From positions 1 to 64,000 of the forward strand of contig NZ_JBLWIS010000012.1 of the NCBI RefSeq assembly GCF_048381675.1: DNA of 64,000 bases, given 5' to 3'. The stretch comes from Advenella sp048381675. GTDB lineage: Bacteria; Pseudomonadota; Gammaproteobacteria; Burkholderiales; Burkholderiaceae_B. Under the pieces are notes generated by a model. The model did no database searches, was not told the DNA's origin, and was given only the letters and a program-made list of their open reading frames with translations. Both the position numbers and the translations under genes were made by a program. Positions 41,331 through 50,940 of this stretch are shown here, one piece after another. Each line of letters starts with the position of its first letter. The stretch's first letter is position 1.

Positions 41331-43042
41331 GCTTTTTCCTTCATAAAAAGTTTTTGATTGCGAATGTGCCAGACTTGGCCAATGCACTGTGCTATTTCCT
41401 CATCGTGGGTGGCCACCAGCAAGGCACGGCCCCGGGCAAAGCGTAAAATGGCCTGGATAACCGCGTCACGGGTTTGCCCGTCAAGATAGGCAGTGGGCTC
41501 GTCCAGCATGATCAGGGCCGGGTCGGTTAAAAACAGCCTGGCCAGCGCAAGCCGGTGGGCCTGTCCGCCAGACACGCCGTGTCCGCGTGTACCCAGCACG
41601 GTATCCAGTCCTTGTGCCAGGCCGGTTACAAAACCGGCTGCCTGGGCCTGCTCAAGGGCAGACCATAATTGCTGTTCGGTAGCCTGGGGGTTGACGGCCA
41701 ATAAAAACTGCCGGATGCTGCCCAGGCCGATAAAGGGCTGCTGGCCAATCAGGATGTATTCGTTTTCGGCAAAATAATGCACCAGTTGACCGTTGGCGTA
41801 GGGTCGCAGTCCGGCCAGGGTCTCAAGCAAAGAGGTTTTGCCAATGCCGCTTTCGCCCATTAAGGCGATGGGCTGGTCGAGCTGCAAGGTAAAATTGGCG
41901 GGTAATAAAATATCGCGTCCTTGAGGGGTTTGCAGGGCAAGTTCCTGTGCCTGCAAGACAAGCCCACTGCCGTTACGGGCCTGGCGCTGGATGATGGGGG
42001 ATTCTGCAACGGTTGGCAGGCTGGTGTCGTGATGATTGGGCAGTTGTTGATACAACTGGTGCAAGCCTTGCGCTGCTGCCTTGGCGGTGGCCCGGTCATG
42101 GTAGCTGGCTGCCATCTGGCGCAGCGGCATATACACTTCGGGTGCCAGTAACAGGCAAAACAGGCCATGCTGCAAGGTATAGCCAGAAAAATGGGCGCCT
42201 AGCATGCCTAAATAACTGAGCCCGATATAAATGGCCACACCGGCCACGCCCAGGGCGGCAAACAGCTCAAGCACTGCCGAAGACAGGAAAGCAATCCGCA
42301 ACACTTTCATGGTGGTGTCGCTTAAGCTTTTGCTGGCCGAATGTACGGCTTTGATTTCGTCCTTGGTGCGTCCCATTAAGGCCAGGGTGAACAGACCACG
42401 AATCCGGTCGGCAAAAATACCTGACAGACGGCTTAACGCCTGTTGGTGTTTTTGGTTGGCGGCCTCTGCACGCATGCCGATTAGGGCCATAAACAGGGGA
42501 ATCATGGGGGCGCTGAATAAGAACACCAGGGTGACGATCCAGTCGATGGGTAGGATCACAACCGCAAATGCCAGGGGCAGAAAAACCGCGGAAATGGTGG
42601 CGGGCAGAAAACGCTGCAAATAGCCGTCAAGTGCCTGCACCTGGTCGAGGATGGCCGTGGTGAGGGCGCCAGCCGGCGTTTGCCTGCTCCAGACAGGCCC
42701 CCGGGCCAGCAATTGTCCAAAAAACCGTTGCCGCAATTGTTGCTTGATGTGTTCGGAAGCCCGGGAAGCGGCCATTTCGCCAGACCAGACCATCAAGGCC
42801 CGAAGGGCAATCAGCAGGGCAATCAGTAACATTTGCCCCCATAACTCGGCGGGGGCAACCGATAAACGAATGGCCTGGTCGAGGGTTTTTGCCAGCATCC
42901 AGGCCTGGAATACCAGGACTCCCCCTGCCACAAGTGGCGCACCGATGGCCCACATCATGGCTATGGGTGCTATTTTCCAGAGACCTGACAACCAGCGGTT
43001 CTGTATGGCAGCTTCTGTTTTAGAGGGAGTATCTGGTGACAT
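41327..43042 (-). CDS. cydD: Thiol reductant ABC exporter subunit CydD
   Basis: 571 residues from the ATG at 43042, 13 bases after the cydX stop; an in-frame ATG at 43081 inside cydX is an alternative, and neither has a good Shine-Dalgarno, so coupling to cydX translation is likely. Exporter domain about 20-320; ABC domain with Walker A GESGIGKTS, signature VSGGQAHR and Walker B LIMLDEPTAYLD. It forms a heterodimer with CydC. Confidence 0.9.
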   Translation of the reverse strand: MSPDTPSKTEAAIQNRWLSGLWKIAPIAMMWAIGAPLVAGGVLVFQAWMLAKTLDQAIRLSVAPAELWGQMLLIALLIALRALMVWSGEMAASRASEHIKQQLRQRFFGQLLARGPVWSRQTPAGALTTAILDQVQALDGYLQRFLPATISAVFLPLAFAVVILPIDWIVTLVFLFSAPMIPLFMALIGMRAEAANQKHQQALSRLSGIFADRIRGLFTLALMGRTKDEIKAVHSASKSLSDTTMKVLRIAFLSSAVLELFAALGVAGVAIYIGLSYLGMLGAHFSGYTLQHGLFCLLLAPEVYMPLRQMAASYHDRATAKAAAQGLHQLYQQLPNHHDTSLPTVAESPIIQRQARNGSGLVLQAQELALQTPQGRDILLPANFTLQLDQPIALMGESGIGKTSLLETLAGLRPYANGQLVHYFAENEYILIGQQPFIGLGSIRQFLLAVNPQATEQQLWSALEQAQAAGFVTGLAQGLDTVLGTRGHGVSGGQAHRLALARLFLTDPALIMLDEPTAYLDGQTRDAVIQAILRFARGRALLVATHDEEIAQCIGQVWHIRNQKLFMKEKA

Positions 43043-43055
43043 TATTAATGAAACA

Positions 43056-43175
43056 CTATTGGGTTTTTGTGGCTTTGGCATTCTTTTCTATTGTACGCAA
43101 TTCAAACCACATTGCGTTCAGGATGGAAAAAGCACATGCCAGGCCTAAACCTAAAATCCATGAAAAATACCACAT
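43056..43175 (-). CDS. cydX: Cytochrome bd oxidase small subunit CydX
   Basis: A 39-residue protein, beginning MWYFSWILGLGLACAFSIL with a single membrane helix and a charged tail (FELRTIEKNAK). This is the CydX/YbgT family, which binds the CydAB core and stabilises the haems. AAGGA lies 9 bases before the ATG. It is placed 12 bp after cydB and overlaps or abuts the cydD start, the conserved cydABX order. Confidence 0.92.
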   Translation of the reverse strand: MWYFSWILGLGLACAFSILNAMWFELRTIEKNAKATKTQ

Positions 43176-43187
43176 AATGGTGATTCC

Positions 43188-44348
43188 TTAGTAAGCATGG
43201 GGGGCATCGTTAACCGTTTCAGGGGTAACTTTCCCACGCATGACACGATATACCCAAGAGGTATAGGCAATGATGATCGGCAGGAAAAACAGCGCAACCA
43301 GCAGCATGATCCACAAGGTTAAATGGCTGGCTGAGGCATCATAAAGGGTTAAGCCAGCGGCCGGGTCAAGGGATGAAGGCAGCAGGAACGGATAGGTGGA
43401 AAAGCCAAAGGTAAAGATAATGGCGGCAATGCTTAACGAGGACATGAGCAAGGCAAGCAAACCGCTGCGTTTTACCAGCAACATGGCCAGCAAGGTGGTA
43501 ACAATACCCAGGGCCGGTGCGATCCAGGCCAGGGGCGTTACGCTGTAAATACCCATCCAGGCTCCGGACGCAACCGTAACCGCCTTGTCGGTGGACAGGG
43601 GATTGGATACATCGTTGGCAGTTAGCAGGGCAGTATCCATCCTATATCCGGGTACCGACGCGGCAATCCAGACACCGCCAAGCACAAACAGCACGATCAC
43701 GGCAAGACCCGACCAGATGGCCCAGCGATGTGCCGCCTGTGCAATGCCGTTTTCTGTTTTCCAGCTTAATACCGTGGCGCCTTGCAGCAGCAGCATGGCA
43801 ATGCTAAGTACGCCACACAACAGTGCAAAAGGCTGGAACAGGCCGAAAAAGCTGCCTTCATAAACAGGTCGCAAAGTGTCAGCCTCGAAGCGGAATGGCA
43901 CGCCCAGCATGACGTTGCCAATAGCCACGCCAAAAACCAGGGCAGCAACCAGCCCGGTTAAACACCAGGTGAGATCCCAGTTTTTACGCCATTTTTCTGA
44001 TGGCAGCTGACTGCGGTATTTAATGGCAACCGGACGTAAAATAAGCGCCACCAGCAACAGCATCATGGCCAGATAAAAGCCAGAAAACGACATGGCATAT
44101 AACAATGGCCAGGCGGCAAAAATAACGCCACCAGCCGTAATCAGCCAAACCTGGTTACCTTCCCAAACCGGGCCGATCACGTTGTAAAGAACGCGCCGTT
44201 CGTCATCGGATTTGGTAACCAGGGGCAACAGCATGGCCACCCCAAGGTCAGCGCCGTCCATGATGGCAAAGGCAATTAACAGCACACCCAGCAGCAGCCA
44301 CCAAATATGGCGCATGGTGTCATAATCAAACAGAATTAACGATTCCAT
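43188..44348 (-). CDS. cydB: Cytochrome bd ubiquinol oxidase subunit II
   Basis: 386 residues, polytopic, with the CydB start region WWLLLGVLLIAFAIMDGADLG and the conserved PVWEGNQVWLITAGG near residues 50-64. CydB is the structural partner of CydA in the inner membrane. It starts 11 bp after cydA. Confidence 0.95.
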   Translation of the reverse strand: MESLILFDYDTMRHIWWLLLGVLLIAFAIMDGADLGVAMLLPLVTKSDDERRVLYNVIGPVWEGNQVWLITAGGVIFAAWPLLYAMSFSGFYLAMMLLLVALILRPVAIKYRSQLPSEKWRKNWDLTWCLTGLVAALVFGVAIGNVMLGVPFRFEADTLRPVYEGSFFGLFQPFALLCGVLSIAMLLLQGATVLSWKTENGIAQAAHRWAIWSGLAVIVLFVLGGVWIAASVPGYRMDTALLTANDVSNPLSTDKAVTVASGAWMGIYSVTPLAWIAPALGIVTTLLAMLLVKRSGLLALLMSSLSIAAIIFTFGFSTYPFLLPSSLDPAAGLTLYDASASHLTLWIMLLVALFFLPIIIAYTSWVYRVMRGKVTPETVNDAPHAY

Positions 44349-44359
44349 TGTCCAACTCC

Positions 44360-45931
44360 TTATTTAGCGGTAATGGCACTGGCGGCAAAGTCATTGGCGT
44401 CAGGCTTGTCATCTTCTTCTTGAGGGCCTTTTCGTACCGTATACAGCATCACCTTGGTGGCCAGCGCGGCCAGGGCGCCATACAGCACAATAAAGATGGT
44501 CATACTGATGACGAGATCGCTGACATTAAGCCCCGAGGCGGCATAGAAAGTGGGCAATACGCCTTCAATAATCCAGGGTTGACGACCAAATTCGGCTACG
44601 AACCAGCCGCATTCAACGGCAATCCAGGGCAATGGAACGGTGAATACCGCCAGCTTGAGAAAGCGTGGTGAACTGGTAAGGCGATCTTTGCTGGCCAGGT
44701 AAAAGGCAACCATAAAGAAGCCAATAAAGTAAAAACCCAGTGCGACCATGAGGCGGAATGTCCAGAATAAAGGGGCAACCTGAGGGACGGTATCCCAGGC
44801 TGCCTGGTCAATCTGCCCGGGGGTGGCGGTGTTCAGGTCTTGGACATAACGCTTGAGCAACAGGGCATAGCCCAGGTCTTTCCAGTACGCATCAAAGACG
44901 GTTTGTGCCTGTGCATTGGTTTTATCCACACGCAGTGTTTGCAAGGCGTTATAGGCTTGTACCCCATGTTCAATGCGAACCTTTGCCTTGTCGACCAGCT
45001 CATTGATGCCTAACAGGGGAGTGGTCAGGGAGCGGGTGCCAATAATACCCATCGCCCATGGGATTTCCACGGCAAACTCATTGCGTCGCTCTTCCTGGTT
45101 GGGAATGGCAATCAGGTTGAAGTTGGCCGGTGCCGGCTCTGTGTGCCACATGGATTCCATGGCGGCCAATTTCATTTGCTGGTGTTCGGTGCTTAAATAA
45201 CCGCTTTCATCACCCAGAACCACGACCGACAATGAACCCGCCAGCCCAAAGCTGGCGGCAATGACCATGGAGCGGCGGGCAATTTCGATATGACGGCCAC
45301 GCAACACGTACCAGGCACTGACGCCCAGCACGAAAATGGCAGCCAGGACATAGCCGGCACTGACCGTATGTACAAATTTGGCCTGGGCCACCGGATTAAG
45401 CACGACTTCGGCAAAATCGGTCATTTCCATGCGCATGGTGTGGGGGTTGAAGTAGGCACCCACAGGGTTTTGCATCCAGCCATTGGCGATTAAAATCCAC
45501 AAGGCCGAAAAATTGGCTCCAATGGCTACCAGCCAGGTAACAACAAGGTGGCCCACTTTGGATAAACGGTCCCAGCCAAAGAAGAACAGGCCGATAAAGG
45601 TGGCTTCCATAAAAAACGCCATTAAGCCTTCAATGGCTAATGGCGCTCCAAAAATATCACCGACATAATGACTGTAATAAGACCAGTTCATGCCGAACTG
45701 GAATTCCATGACGACACCGGTTGCAACTCCTACGGCAAAGTTAATGCCAAAAAGTTTGCCCCAGAACATGGTCATGCGACGCCAGATGTCTTTACCCGTC
45801 ATGACATAGACGCTTTCCATAATGGCCAGCAAAAATGCAAAGCCTAATGTTAACGGTACAAAAATAAAGTGAAACATGGCTGTCAGCGCAAACTGCAAGC
45901 GCGACAGGGTGACGACATCCAGATCTATCAT
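44360..45931 (-). CDS. cydA: Cytochrome bd ubiquinol oxidase subunit I
   Basis: 523 residues, close to the E. coli length, so of the long Q-loop type. It shows the N-terminal LSRLQFALTAMFHFIFVPLT with the haem-ligand histidine, the quinol-loop stretch EIPWAMGIIGTRS and the C-terminal GWFVAEFGRQPWIIEGVLPT. It oxidises ubiquinol and reduces O2 to water with high affinity, without proton pumping. It heads the cydABXDC operon. GGAG lies about 10 bases before the ATG. Confidence 0.96.
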   Translation of the reverse strand: MIDLDVVTLSRLQFALTAMFHFIFVPLTLGFAFLLAIMESVYVMTGKDIWRRMTMFWGKLFGINFAVGVATGVVMEFQFGMNWSYYSHYVGDIFGAPLAIEGLMAFFMEATFIGLFFFGWDRLSKVGHLVVTWLVAIGANFSALWILIANGWMQNPVGAYFNPHTMRMEMTDFAEVVLNPVAQAKFVHTVSAGYVLAAIFVLGVSAWYVLRGRHIEIARRSMVIAASFGLAGSLSVVVLGDESGYLSTEHQQMKLAAMESMWHTEPAPANFNLIAIPNQEERRNEFAVEIPWAMGIIGTRSLTTPLLGINELVDKAKVRIEHGVQAYNALQTLRVDKTNAQAQTVFDAYWKDLGYALLLKRYVQDLNTATPGQIDQAAWDTVPQVAPLFWTFRLMVALGFYFIGFFMVAFYLASKDRLTSSPRFLKLAVFTVPLPWIAVECGWFVAEFGRQPWIIEGVLPTFYAASGLNVSDLVISMTIFIVLYGALAALATKVMLYTVRKGPQEEDDKPDANDFAASAITAK

Positions 45932-46239
45932 GCTGATTCTCCAGAGCTAAAGGGGGCGTTTTAGAATCTTAACCGCACTAGGAAATATGAATACATTGTA
46001 AGATTGATGACAATGTTTACAATTGGATTATAGCTTACTTTTGGTAATAATTTGAAGGCAATACATCCAAATATTCATATGTTCGAATGTATTGATTCCG
46101 GAAAGAGTGTCTGAATAAATCAGCAAAACAAGATCAATGAGGGGCATGCGTCAGCTGGAAAAGAAAATGACCCCATGAAAGAGGTCATTAAAAGTAAAAG
46201 GCCGGAAAATACTTGGCTATAAAGCTTTAATCAGGGCTG
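45932..46239. promoter_or_regulatory. cyd promoter region and lysA 3' region
   Basis: This 308-bp gene-free stretch is AT-rich. On the minus strand TTGTAA (46017-46022) and TACAAT (45995-46000), 16 bp apart, form a plausible sigma-70 promoter for cydA. The spacer contains TTGATGACAATGTT, which keeps only one half of the FNR/ANR consensus, so oxygen control is possible but not shown. The right part holds the lysA terminator hairpin. Nothing coding was seen. Confidence 0.45.
46161..46189 (-). terminator. Terminator-like hairpin after lysA
   Basis: AATGACC (46166-46172) pairs with GGTCATT (46183-46189). On the minus strand it runs into TTTTCTTTTCC, about 50 bp after the lysA stop. Confidence 0.65.
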
Positions 46240-47532
46240 TTAGGGCAGGAGCTGTTCGCCTGCAAACAGGTCTTCCAGTTTTTCGCGCTGGCGAATAATA
46301 TGGAAACGCTCGCCATCTACCATGACTTCCGCCGCCCGGGGACGGGTATTGTATTGGCTGGACATTACAAAGCCATAGGCACCGGCGGATTCAAGAGCCA
46401 GGATGTCGTCTTGCTCTAGCGCAATGCTGCGTTGTTTGGCCAGCCAGTCTGCACTTTCACAAACGGGACCCACAATATCATAGGTTTCGGGGGTTTGCGC
46501 GCGTGGCTTGACGGGCAGCAGTCCATGGTAGGCTTCATAAAGCGCGGGACGCATCAGGTCGGTCATGGCTGCGTCAATAATGGCAAAATTGCGGGCTTCG
46601 GCATGCTTGAGGTACTGGACACGCGTTAGCAGGATGCCTGCATTGCCAATCAGTGAACGGCCTGGTTCCAGAACCAGTTGCAAATGGGCATAGCCACGTT
46701 GTGCCAGTTTTTCATAAACGGGTTCCAGCAATTCTTTAGGGTCGAGCGGGATTTCATCGGTATAGCGGATGCCAAGGCCACCGCCAATGTCCAGATGCGC
46801 TACCTGGATTCCCTGCAGGCCAAGGGTATCAAGCAAGTCCAGGGTTTTGTCCAGGGCATCAAGGTAGGGGCTGACTTCGGTAATTTGTGAGCCGATATGG
46901 CTGTCGATGCCTACGATTTTAATACCGGGCAGGGTACTGGCTTTTTGGTAAGCCGCCGGTGCGCTGGTAATTTCGATCCCGAATTTATTTTCTTTCATGC
47001 CGGTTGAAATGTACGGGTGTGTTTTGGCATCGACATCCGGGTTCACACGTAAAGAAACGGGCGCTGTTTTGCCCAGTCGCGTAGCGACTTCAGAGATGCG
47101 ATGCAGTTCGGCTACCGACTCTACGTTAAAGCATTTGATGCCGGCATCAAGGGCTGCTTCGATTTCCCAGTCCTGTTTGCCCACGCCTGAAAAAACAACC
47201 TTGGCGGCTTGTCCACCTGCTTTCAAGACACGGGCCAGTTCACCACCGGAAACAATATCAAACCCACTGCCCAGTTTTGCAAATTCGTTCAGGACCGCCA
47301 GATTGGAGTTGGCTTTCATGCCATAACAAACCAGGGTATTGCGGTTGCCAATGGCATTTTGGTAGGATTGCCATGCTGCCTTGAGTGCGGCCAGGGAGTA
47401 AACATACAGGGGGGTACCCAGTTCACGGGCCAGGGTTTCCAGGCAAACGCCTTCGGCATGCAGGGTGTTGTTTTGGTAGTGAAAGAAGGGAGAACCGGCA
47501 GGGACGGGTAGTGGTTGTGATTGTGTGGTCAT
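46240..47532 (-). CDS. lysA: Diaminopimelate decarboxylase
   Basis: 430 residues from the ATG at 47532 (MTTQSQPLPVPAGSPFFHY); the open frame to 47622 would run into lptM. It is a fold-type III PLP enzyme that makes L-lysine from meso-diaminopimelate. Visible are the PLP lysine in VCYGMKANSN, the GGGLG phosphate loop (LDIGGGLGIRY), EPGRSLIGNAG and the active-site CESADWLAK. It follows lptM by 49 bp in the well-known lptM-lysA arrangement. Confidence 0.96.
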   Translation of the reverse strand: MTTQSQPLPVPAGSPFFHYQNNTLHAEGVCLETLARELGTPLYVYSLAALKAAWQSYQNAIGNRNTLVCYGMKANSNLAVLNEFAKLGSGFDIVSGGELARVLKAGGQAAKVVFSGVGKQDWEIEAALDAGIKCFNVESVAELHRISEVATRLGKTAPVSLRVNPDVDAKTHPYISTGMKENKFGIEITSAPAAYQKASTLPGIKIVGIDSHIGSQITEVSPYLDALDKTLDLLDTLGLQGIQVAHLDIGGGLGIRYTDEIPLDPKELLEPVYEKLAQRGYAHLQLVLEPGRSLIGNAGILLTRVQYLKHAEARNFAIIDAAMTDLMRPALYEAYHGLLPVKPRAQTPETYDIVGPVCESADWLAKQRSIALEQDDILALESAGAYGFVMSSQYNTRPRAAEVMVDGERFHIIRQREKLEDLFAGEQLLP

Positions 47533-47581
47533 TGCAAATTGATAATCAGAATTAACGGTGTATGAAAAATAAATGGGAACA

Positions 47582-47827
47582 TTATTGGGGGATGCCGGTT
47601 TTTTGTTCCTGCTCCCGGGCACGCGCTTGTTCCCTTTCTTTTTGCGCCGCTTCTTTGGCGGCTTGCTTGCGTGCCTTTATCCTTTGATCGCGTGCTTCTA
47701 TTTGCTGTAATTGTTCTTGGGTAGGATAATATAGAGGTGCCTTGTATCCGCAGGCGGTAAGACCCAAACTTAAGCCAAGCAGGGATGCAATTGAAAGACT
47801 GCGGCGTAATTTTGTAAACGCAGGCAA
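47582..47827 (-). CDS. lptM: LptM-type small lipoprotein (YifL family)
   Basis: 81 residues starting at a TTG with GGAG 7 bases upstream. The lipobox LTAC at residues 23-26 is followed by the family motif GYKAPLYYP. LptM matures the LptD translocon of lipopolysaccharide export in the outer membrane. Residues 36-80 are highly charged and likely a coiled helix (KAAKEAAQKEREQARARE-like), longer than in E. coli. It is divergent from cyaY. Confidence 0.88.
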   Translation of the reverse strand: MPAFTKLRRSLSIASLLGLSLGLTACGYKAPLYYPTQEQLQQIEARDQRIKARKQAAKEAAQKEREQARAREQEQKTGIPQ

Positions 47828-47865
47828 TTTACTACTCCAAAAAATTTTTTTATAGAATTGATATT

Positions 47866-48195
47866 ATGACTGAATCAGAATTTCTTGCACGTGCAGATGA
47901 TATTTTAGACAAGATTCAGGCCCAGGCTGATGGCTGGTTCGAACATCTGGATATTGATGTTGATGCGAACCGCAGCGGCCAGGTGCTGACCCTTGTATTT
48001 GACAGTACCCGGCATGTCGTGATCAATAGCCAGGCACCCTTGCAGGAAATGTGGGTGGCGGCGCCTAGCGGTGCTTTTCATTATCGCTTTGATGGCCAAG
48101 TGTGGCAAGATACCCGTGGTGGTGCTGATTTGGCTGCCAATGTTGGCGCCCTGTGTTCAGCAATTACCGGACAGACCCTGACCGTTACCTTGTAA
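47866..48195 (+). CDS. cyaY: Frataxin homologue CyaY
   Basis: 109 residues: MTESEFLARADDILDKIQAQ acidic helix, then beta strands with the frataxin signature VINSQAPLQEMWVAA and the end DTRGGADLAANVG. CyaY binds iron and modulates iron-sulfur cluster assembly by IscS. Divergent from lptM-lysA, as in many gammaproteobacteria and betaproteobacteria. A bidirectional terminator separates it from ponA. Confidence 0.94.
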   Translation: MTESEFLARADDILDKIQAQADGWFEHLDIDVDANRSGQVLTLVFDSTRHVVINSQAPLQEMWVAAPSGAFHYRFDGQVWQDTRGGADLAANVGALCSAITGQTLTVTL

Positions 48196-48283
48196 GAAGA
48201 ATAACACCGTGGCGGGGCAGCGAGAAGTACTGCCGGCGACGGGTGCTTGCCTGGATGGCCAGGTTTTTCATGCTTGTAGTACC

Positions 48284-48325
48284 AAAAAACGCTCATTTCA
48301 TAGGGTTGAAAATGAGCGTTTTTTT
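48284..48325. terminator. Bidirectional terminator between cyaY and ponA
   Basis: A perfect 15-bp stem AAAAAACGCTCATTT (48284-48298) / AAATGAGCGTTTTTT (48310-48324) with an 11-nt loop, T-runs on both strands. Confidence 0.93.
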
Positions 48326-48333
48326 ATGGTTTC

Positions 48334-50784
48334 CTAAAAGCGTATTGGTGGTCCACCCAAGGGATTGAACGACTCAATCAGCTTGCCGATGGCATCACCG
48401 CTACCTTGTGCTGCCGGTTTGGCCGCACCGTCTTCTTCAGTGCCAGGGGCATAGCCACTGCCTCCGACACCCAGGTTGGCAATCGCCTGTCCGGCGGGGA
48501 ATTCGGAATAGTAAAAATTATTGCCTTCCTTGACCAGGCCTGCTGGCAAGGGGCCTGGTTTGGCAACCGGTATCGAAGGCAGTACTTGAGCCATGTAATC
48601 GAGCCAGATTGGCATGGCTGCACCACCACCGGTTTCGCGGTCACCCAATGAACGGGGTTGATCGAAACCCAGCCAGGCAATGCCTACCATTTTGGGCGTA
48701 TAGCCGGCAAACCAGGCATCGAAAGATTGGTTGGTGGTACCGGTTTTACCGCCGATATCGGCACGTTTAAGCGTTGCCTGGGTCCGGGCCGCCGTACCAT
48801 TGCGGGCAACGCCCCGCAGCAGGTCATCCATGACGTAGGCGGTGCGAGGGTCAATGGCGCGGTTGGCTTCATTGCCTGCCTTGACCGGTTGGGCTTTCAT
48901 CAGGACAGTGCCGTTGGGGTCAGTGACGTAGTCGATAATGAAGGGATTGACACGATAGCCGCCGTTGGCAAAGACGGCATAGGCACTGGCCATTTGCAAA
49001 GGTGTCACGCTGCCTGCACCCAACGCCATGGTCAGGTAGGCACCTTTAGGGGGGTGTCGTGCGGGGTCAAATCCGAAACGGTCAATGAATTCCATGGCAA
49101 AATCCGGGCCAACGGCCTCAAGGATGCGAATGGAAATCATGTTTTTGGATTTGTACAGGCCCTGGCGCAAGGTTAGACTATAGGTATAGCTGTTGCCGTA
49201 GTTCTTGGGGGTCCAGGGTTTGCTGCCGGTTTTTGCCGCACTCAGGTAGAACGGCTGGTCGGAAATATTGGTTTCCGGGGTTAAGCCCCGCTCAAGGCCG
49301 GCGGCATAAATAAAGGGCTTGAAGGTTGAACCTGGCTGGCGCCACGCCTGTGTTACCCGGTTGAAGTCGCCGCGGTTGAAATCAAAGCCGCCAACCATGG
49401 CCTTGATGGCACCATCAGTAGGGTTAAGGGCAACAAAGGCAGCTTCGACTTCAGGCATGTTGATGATGGTCCAGCTGTCTTTTGTTTTTTGCAGGTAAAT
49501 GACGGAACCACGCATGATATGCCGTTTGGCGCTGGGCTTGGCTACCAGGGCGCGCTTGGCATTGTTAAGGGCGGTGCCGGTCAGCTCAATGGGGTGGCCG
49601 GCTTCCCGAATGGCAACCACCTTGGTTGGGCTTGCGGAAAGCACCAAGTAGGTTTGCAGGTCGTTGCTGTCAGGGTAATCGTTTTTGACTTTATCCAGGA
49701 ACTCTTCCATTTTTTCCTGGTTTTGTTCCAGTCCGGCAGGCAGCTCCAGTTGTGCGGCCGGCCCAGGATAGGCTTTACGGCGGGTATAGGTAAGGATTCC
49801 GTCACGCACAGCCTTGTAGGCGGCTTCCTGGTCTTTGGAATTGACAGTGGTGTATACGTTAAGGCCACGGCCGTAGACGTTATCTTTGTAGATGTTGTAC
49901 ATCAGCTGGCGGGCGAGCTCGGCAACATACTGGCCATGAAGGGCAAACTGGGTTTCCGGGGCACTGTTGTCGCGTGACTTGACCTGAATTTTCTCATTCA
50001 TGGCTGTGTCATACTGTTCCTGGTTGATGTACTTCAGCTTCAGCATGCGGCCCAAGACATAATGCTGGCGTTCGATGGCGCGTTTCAGGTTGGTTTTGGG
50101 GTTAAAGCGTGAGGGTGCCTTGGGAATGCCTGCCAGAATCGCTGCCTGCGCAATGCTGATTTTTGACAGGGGAACACCAAAATAAGTACGGGCGGCCGCA
50201 GAAAAGCCGTAAGCGCGATGACCCAGGTAAATCTGGTTCAGGTAAAGCTCGAGAATCTGGTCTTTGGTGAGGGTGTCTTCAATTTTATAGGTGAGCAAAA
50301 GTTCATAGAATTTGCGGATGAACGATTTTTCTGAAGACAGGTAAAAGTTACGGGCCACCTGCATGGTAATGGTACTGGCGCCCTGGGCTTTGGCACCCGA
50401 GGTGATATTGGCCAATACGGCCCGGCCTACGCCCGACCAGTCAACCCCGTGGTGATTATAGAAATTGTCATCTTCCGCGGCTAACACGGCCAGTTTCATG
50501 ACATCGGGAATTTCATTGAAACGCATGACATTGCGTCTTTCTTCACCATATTCGGCAAGCAGGACTTTGTCTTCCGAATAGATGCGCAACGGGATACGTG
50601 GCCGGTAATCGGTCATTGCCTGGAGGTCGGGCAGGTTCGGCCAGGTAAGGCCGATCGCCATGATCACCAGCAAAGCGCCACAAAGCCCTATGCCTGCGCA
50701 AAATACGATGGATTTCATGATAAACCGTCCCAGCCATGAGCCGGACGACGATTTCTCTTTTTTGGGTGCGGTAGTTTTACTCAT
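48334..50784 (-). CDS. ponA: Class A penicillin-binding protein 1A
   Basis: 816 residues from the ATG at 50784 (MSKTTAPKKEKS); another in-frame ATG at 50832 exists and neither has a clear Shine-Dalgarno. A basic cytoplasmic tail is followed by one membrane anchor (about residues 22-45). The glycosyltransferase domain has EDDNFYNHHG and GASTITMQVARNF. An OB-like insertion comes next. The transpeptidase domain has SxxK in GSTFKPF, SKN in KSKN and KTGTTN. The C-terminus is glycine/proline-rich. It polymerises and cross-links peptidoglycan in the periplasm. Divergent from aroK; the pilM-Q genes often found between them in relatives are absent. Confidence 0.95.
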   Translation of the reverse strand: MSKTTAPKKEKSSSGSWLGRFIMKSIVFCAGIGLCGALLVIMAIGLTWPNLPDLQAMTDYRPRIPLRIYSEDKVLLAEYGEERRNVMRFNEIPDVMKLAVLAAEDDNFYNHHGVDWSGVGRAVLANITSGAKAQGASTITMQVARNFYLSSEKSFIRKFYELLLTYKIEDTLTKDQILELYLNQIYLGHRAYGFSAAARTYFGVPLSKISIAQAAILAGIPKAPSRFNPKTNLKRAIERQHYVLGRMLKLKYINQEQYDTAMNEKIQVKSRDNSAPETQFALHGQYVAELARQLMYNIYKDNVYGRGLNVYTTVNSKDQEAAYKAVRDGILTYTRRKAYPGPAAQLELPAGLEQNQEKMEEFLDKVKNDYPDSNDLQTYLVLSASPTKVVAIREAGHPIELTGTALNNAKRALVAKPSAKRHIMRGSVIYLQKTKDSWTIINMPEVEAAFVALNPTDGAIKAMVGGFDFNRGDFNRVTQAWRQPGSTFKPFIYAAGLERGLTPETNISDQPFYLSAAKTGSKPWTPKNYGNSYTYSLTLRQGLYKSKNMISIRILEAVGPDFAMEFIDRFGFDPARHPPKGAYLTMALGAGSVTPLQMASAYAVFANGGYRVNPFIIDYVTDPNGTVLMKAQPVKAGNEANRAIDPRTAYVMDDLLRGVARNGTAARTQATLKRADIGGKTGTTNQSFDAWFAGYTPKMVGIAWLGFDQPRSLGDRETGGGAAMPIWLDYMAQVLPSIPVAKPGPLPAGLVKEGNNFYYSEFPAGQAIANLGVGGSGYAPGTEEDGAAKPAAQGSGDAIGKLIESFNPLGGPPIRF

Positions 50785-50940
50785 TACACGGGATTTTAAA
50801 GCTTTGTGGACAGAATTTCGTGAAAAACTCATCGGTTTCTGTAACTGAATTGTGCAGTTTAGCGCTCCTCACTTAGGTTGCAAGTGATAATATGCAAAAC
50901 AGTGCAAAATAAGTCTCAAATTACCGACATTTTTAAATTT

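Noticed and set aside
46004..46017. FNR/ANR site in the cydA promoter
   Set aside because: TTGATGACAATGTT keeps the left half of TTGAT-N4-ATCAA, but the right half has three mismatches; not enough to call.
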